A DNA stretch of 64,000 bases from Gordonibacter sp. Marseille-P4307 (GTDB lineage: Bacteria; Actinomycetota; Coriobacteriia; Coriobacteriales; Eggerthellaceae), in assembly GCF_900604965.1 (NCBI RefSeq), contig NZ_UWPD01000001.1:946642-1010641 (forward strand), in the 5' to 3' direction. The stretch's first letter is position 1. Every line of letters begins with the position of its first letter. The position numbers and the translations under genes were made by a program. This document shows positions 60,773 to 64,000 of the stretch, in pieces. The notes under the pieces were generated by a model. That model saw only the letters and a program-made list of their open reading frames with translations, was not told where the DNA came from and searched no databases.

Positions 60773-62284
60773 ATGGAAAAGGTCGAATTCATCGAGGGGC
60801 GCAAAAGCGCCCCCGTTCATCTGGGACGCATTTTGGTCTTGGGTTTGGGGAAGTCGGGAATGTCTGTCGTGCGCTACTGCGCCGGTCTTCTGGGCGAGCG
60901 CGTCGAGGGACTCTATGTCGCGGCGGGGAGAAAAACCGAGGCGTCGAATCGCTTTCTAGCCGAGGCGGGCATCGAGCCGTCGTGCGTTGCATACGGCGAT
61001 GACGGCGTGTCCCGGTTGGTGGAGTCGAATTCAATCGAGCGCTTCGACCTTTGCATCGCCAGTCCGGGCATCCCGTACTTCGAGCGGCTCTACATGGAGG
61101 GTGCGGCCAGCAGCGTCGAACTTGTAAGCGAGGTCGAGTTCTCGTGGCGCGAGAGTCGGACCGAAAGCCGGTGGGTTGCGATCACGGGCACGAACGGCAA
61201 GACCACCACGACCGCATGCTGCGCCGAGCTTCTCTCCAAAGCCGGTCTGAGGGCGTCGGCCGTGGGGAACATCGGCACGGTGTGCCTCGATGCGGTGTCT
61301 GCCGACCAGACGGACGTGTACGTGGCCGAAGTCTCGTCGTATCAGCTTGCTTCGACGGTGCGCTTTGCGCCCAACGTCGCCGTTGTTCTGAACATCACGC
61401 CCGATCACCTTCACTGGCACCGCACCTTCGAGGCGTACCGCGATGCGAAGTTCAAGCTGCTCGACAACCTCGCCGCCTCGGCTGGCTCGGTGGCGGTGCT
61501 CGATGCCTCCAACGACGTGGTGCGGGAAAAGGTGCGCGCGCTTGCGGCCCGCTCCGACGCCGAACGTGGATTCTCCTACATTCCCCTGGGCACGTCGGAG
61601 GGTATGCGGGGCGATATGCGCGTTCGCTGCGGTTCGCGCAATGCCGCTTTCGTCGCCGAGGACGGCATGCTCACGGTCGTCTTCGGGGGGGAGGTGCCGA
61701 TCTGTCGGGTTGACGAGCTGCTTGTCAAAGGCGAGCACAACGTGGGCAATGCGCTTGCGGCTGCCAGTGCGGCCGTGGCGCTGGGATGCGAAGGGCGGGC
61801 CGTCGGTGCAGCCTTGCGGTCGTTTCCCCCCCTTGAGCACCGCATCGAGCCGTGCGGAACGGTGGCGGGCGCTGTTTGCTACAACGATTCCAAGGCAACG
61901 AACGTCGATGCTGCGGTCAAAGCGGTCGCGTCGTTTGCCCCTGTGCGCCCCATCGTGCTTTTGGGCGGCGACGACAAGGGAACCGATCTTTCGGAGCTCG
62001 TGTCGGCCGTTCACGCCCATGCGCGCTGCGCGGTTCTGTTCGGCGATGCCGGAGAGCGGTTCGAGCGGGCGTTTGCCGAAGCGGCCGATAAGGCTCCGGC
62101 GCAGTTCGAAGCGAAGCGTGTTCGGGGGTTGGAGTCGGCGCTGGACGCGGCGCTTTGCGCGGCGGGCGAGGGCGATGTGATCCTCTTGTCGCCGGCCTGC
62201 GCTTCCTTCGACGAGTTCGCTTCGTTCGAAGAGCGCGGAAATGCGTTCAAAAAGATGGTGGCCGCGCGGGCTGCAGGGGCGTAA
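60773..62284 (+). CDS. murD: UDP-MurNAc-L-alanine--D-glutamate ligase
   Basis: 503 residues. N-terminal Rossmann fold (ILVLGLGKSGMSVVRYC), ASPGIP, ATP loop ITGTNGKTTTTACC, EVSSYQL, NITPDHLHWH, and C-terminal NDSKATN and LSPACASFDEF. Slightly longer than E. coli MurD (438), mainly from inserts in the N-terminal and central domains. Order murE-murF-mraY-murD-ftsW-murG is the classic dcw arrangement. Confidence 0.95.
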   Translation: MEKVEFIEGRKSAPVHLGRILVLGLGKSGMSVVRYCAGLLGERVEGLYVAAGRKTEASNRFLAEAGIEPSCVAYGDDGVSRLVESNSIERFDLCIASPGIPYFERLYMEGAASSVELVSEVEFSWRESRTESRWVAITGTNGKTTTTACCAELLSKAGLRASAVGNIGTVCLDAVSADQTDVYVAEVSSYQLASTVRFAPNVAVVLNITPDHLHWHRTFEAYRDAKFKLLDNLAASAGSVAVLDASNDVVREKVRALAARSDAERGFSYIPLGTSEGMRGDMRVRCGSRNAAFVAEDGMLTVVFGGEVPICRVDELLVKGEHNVGNALAAASAAVALGCEGRAVGAALRSFPPLEHRIEPCGTVAGAVCYNDSKATNVDAAVKAVASFAPVRPIVLLGGDDKGTDLSELVSAVHAHARCAVLFGDAGERFERAFAEAADKAPAQFEAKRVRGLESALDAALCAAGEGDVILLSPACASFDEFASFEERGNAFKKMVAARAAGA

Positions 62285-62296
62285 GGGCTGATAACC

Positions 62297-63670
62297 ATGG
62301 CGCTTTTTAGCTCTCCCCACGATACATCCGCCCATATCGCGGGCCCTCGTCTGGCTATTCTCATGCTGACCCTCGCCCTGACCCTCGTCGGGTTGGTGAT
62401 GGTGTACTCGGCTTCGGCCCCCTCGGCCATCAGCGAGCAGGCCTCTGCGGCATCGTATCTGAAAGACCAGCTGGTCTTTGCGGGGCTGGGCCTCGCCGCC
62501 GGTTTCGTGTTCTGGCGCTTCGTTCCCTACGAACTGTGGCGCTCGCCGCTGTTCTATGCGGTGTGGGGCGCTGCCGTGCTGATGCTGGTCGCGGTGGCGG
62601 TTTCGGGAACGGTCAGCCTGGGGGCCAAGCGCTGGCTCTATATCGGATCCCACAGCATCCAGCCTTCCGAGTTCGTTAAATTCGTCCTGGTCATCGGCAT
62701 GGCACGTCTGCTGAGCCGCCTGCGTTCAGGCGATATCGGCATGAGGGATTTCGCGATCCGCCTTGCCCTGGGCGTGATCGTTCCGCTGCTGTTCCTGTAC
62801 AGAACCCAGTCTGACCTGGGAACCACCGCCATTATCGCCGCCGGTGTCATCGGGGTTCTGTGGTTGGGCGAGGTCCCGTGGAGGGTGATCGCGGCGATCG
62901 TGGTCGTTGCGGCTCTTCTGGTGATCGCGTCCATCGCTACAACGCAGTACCGCTCGGGCCGTATGCTGTACCTTGATCCGTGGAACGACGGAGAAGGAGG
63001 GCGCGGTGCGGGATATCAGATCATTCATTCGTACTACGCGTTCTCCCAAGGGGGTCTGTTCGGCTCGGGGCTGGGGAACTCGCGTGAGAAGTTCCTCTAC
63101 CTTCCCGAATCGGAGACCGACTTCATCTTCGCGGTGATCGGAGAGGAATTCGGTCTGCTGGGGTGCCTGGTGGTTATCGGCTTGTTTCTGGGCCTGCTCT
63201 GGGCGGGCTTGCAGGTCGCGCGGCACGCTCCGGACGATTTCGCCTCCATGATCGCGGGCAGCCTTACCATGATGCTGGTGGCTCAGGCCTTTCTGAACAT
63301 CGGATGCGTCATCGGGGTGTTTCCGACGACGGGAAAGCCGCTTCCGTTCATATCTTCGGGGGGGTCGTCTCTCGTCAGCTCGTTCATCATGGTGGGGATC
63401 ATCCTGTCTATCTCGCGCGCATCGGGTGAAAGCGTGTATTTCAAGCGTCGCGATAATCTGCGCATTCTGAAAACGGGCGGTTCCGCTGAGTCTGCCGGTC
63501 CCCGCGAAACCGATCCGTCGCGGGTTTCGCCTGCGCGCTCGGCTGATCGGCCTGCCCGACCCGGCGGCCGCACCGCCCCTCCGTTGGCGCTTGGCGGCTT
63601 GGGCGCGCGCACGGATGCGAAGGGTCGTTTGCGGCGCTTGTCTGGATGGTCGGATCGAAGGGATCGTTAA
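62297..63670 (+). CDS. ftsW: Peptidoglycan glycosyltransferase FtsW
   Basis: A 457-residue SEDS-family polymerase with ten predicted helices. Landmarks: LVMVYSASAPSAISE, RWLYIGSHSIQPSEFVK, LYRTQSDLGTT, GSGLGNSREKFLYLPESETD, FIFAVIGEEFGLLG and FPTTGKPLPFISSGGSSL. It polymerises septal glycan with FtsI. The C-terminal 75 residues are a Pro/Arg/Gly-rich cytoplasmic tail, longer than in E. coli FtsW. Confidence 0.96.
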   Translation: MALFSSPHDTSAHIAGPRLAILMLTLALTLVGLVMVYSASAPSAISEQASAASYLKDQLVFAGLGLAAGFVFWRFVPYELWRSPLFYAVWGAAVLMLVAVAVSGTVSLGAKRWLYIGSHSIQPSEFVKFVLVIGMARLLSRLRSGDIGMRDFAIRLALGVIVPLLFLYRTQSDLGTTAIIAAGVIGVLWLGEVPWRVIAAIVVVAALLVIASIATTQYRSGRMLYLDPWNDGEGGRGAGYQIIHSYYAFSQGGLFGSGLGNSREKFLYLPESETDFIFAVIGEEFGLLGCLVVIGLFLGLLWAGLQVARHAPDDFASMIAGSLTMMLVAQAFLNIGCVIGVFPTTGKPLPFISSGGSSLVSSFIMVGIILSISRASGESVYFKRRDNLRILKTGGSAESAGPRETDPSRVSPARSADRPARPGGRTAPPLALGGLGARTDAKGRLRRLSGWSDRRDR

Positions 63671-64000
63671 ATGCGCATCGTTTTATCGGGCGGCGGAACG
63701 GCGGGCCACATCAACCCCGCCCTTGCGCTTGCCGAAGCATTGAAGGAACGCGGGCACGAGGTCTTCTTTGCGGGAACCCCCCGTGGGATCGAAGCCCGCC
63801 TGGCAGTCGAGGCGGGTCTTGCCTACGAAGCGTTCGAGGCGAGCGGATTCGATCGGGCGCATCCCGTCTCGCTTCCCAAGGGCATGTCGCGCATAGCGCG
63901 CAGCACCAGGCGAGCCGTAACGTGGTTCGATCGGATCGAGCCCGACGCGGTAGCGGTGTTCGGCGGGTACGTGTGTATTCCCGTGGGCCGCGCTGCGCTC
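63671..64000 (+). CDS. murG: UDP-GlcNAc:lipid I N-acetylglucosaminyltransferase MurG, 5' part (cut by window end)
   Basis: The first 110 codons are present. MRIVLSGGGTAGHINPALAL contains the GGTAGHxxPA glycine-rich loop diagnostic of MurG, and VFGGYVCIPVG matches the second conserved GGY motif. It adds GlcNAc to lipid I to give lipid II at the inner membrane face. The ATG follows the ftsW stop immediately. The C-terminal UDP-GlcNAc domain lies beyond the window. Confidence 0.95.
   Translation, partial: MRIVLSGGGTAGHINPALALAEALKERGHEVFFAGTPRGIEARLAVEAGLAYEAFEASGFDRAHPVSLPKGMSRIARSTRRAVTWFDRIEPDAVAVFGGYVCIPVGRAAL

Overview
The window is a high-GC stretch of bacterial chromosome that is almost fully coding. 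It most likely comes from an anaerobic actinobacterium of the class Coriobacteriia, family Eggerthellaceae. That placement is an inference from four things: a Tat-exported fumarate-reductase-type flavoprotein with a divergent LysR regulator, a single-chain pyruvate:ferredoxin oxidoreductase, a DAP-type dcw cell-wall cluster, and surface proteins ending in an MPxTGD sorting signal. No rRNA, phage, insertion sequence or CRISPR array was seen.

Layout. 1-1.4 kb: 3' end of a sortase-anchored surface protein and a flavoprotein remnant. 1.5-10.6 kb: ettA, tRNA-Val, a GltD-like oxidoreductase, trpS, a selenium/sulfur trio (YedE-type transporter, TusA/YedF-like protein, DUF3343 protein), tRNA-Asn, a second ABC-F ATPase and trmL. 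10.7-11.6 kb: a DMT exporter. 11.8-14.3 kb: adk-nagB-nagA (+). 14.3-22.8 kb: a minus-strand sialic-acid locus: binding protein, DppB, a DppC-DppD fusion, DppF, NanA-like lyase, NanK, NanE. It converges on nagA. Together these genes encode a full path from N-acetylneuraminate to fructose-6-phosphate. 23-30.5 kb: a solitary Vsr endonuclease, nifJ, an aspartate aminotransferase and putP.

30.6-35.2 kb is a translation/transcription block behind a consensus promoter: tRNA-Tyr, tRNA-Thr, tRNA-Met, tuf, rpmG, tRNA-Trp, secE, nusG, rplK, rplA. A strong terminator ends it, so rplJL do not follow. 35.2-38.6 kb: map, murJ (convergent, overlapping) and nadK. 38.7-41.4 kb: two tandem Tat-exported NlpC/P60 hydrolases with matching promoters. 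41.4-44.4 kb: LysR regulator and divergent flavoprotein. 44.5-48.2 kb: ATP-grasp ligase divergent from an AsnB-type amidotransferase, then a 31-residue micro-ORF that is only a sortase sorting signal. 48.3-52.6 kb: DUF1846 protein, pyrG, xerD. 53-64 kb: the dcw cluster mraZ-rsmH-ftsL-ftsI-murE-murF-mraY-murD-ftsW-murG (cut by the window end), with MraZ boxes inside the promoter spacer.

The window combines cell-envelope synthesis and remodelling with host-glycan (sialic acid) use, anaerobic pyruvate metabolism and core translation. No clearly undescribed multigene system stands out. The most unusual items are the sorting-signal micro-ORF, the DppC-DppD fusion in a sialic-acid locus, the ATP-grasp/AsnB pair, the paired NlpC/P60 genes with shared promoters, and several operator-like palindromes.
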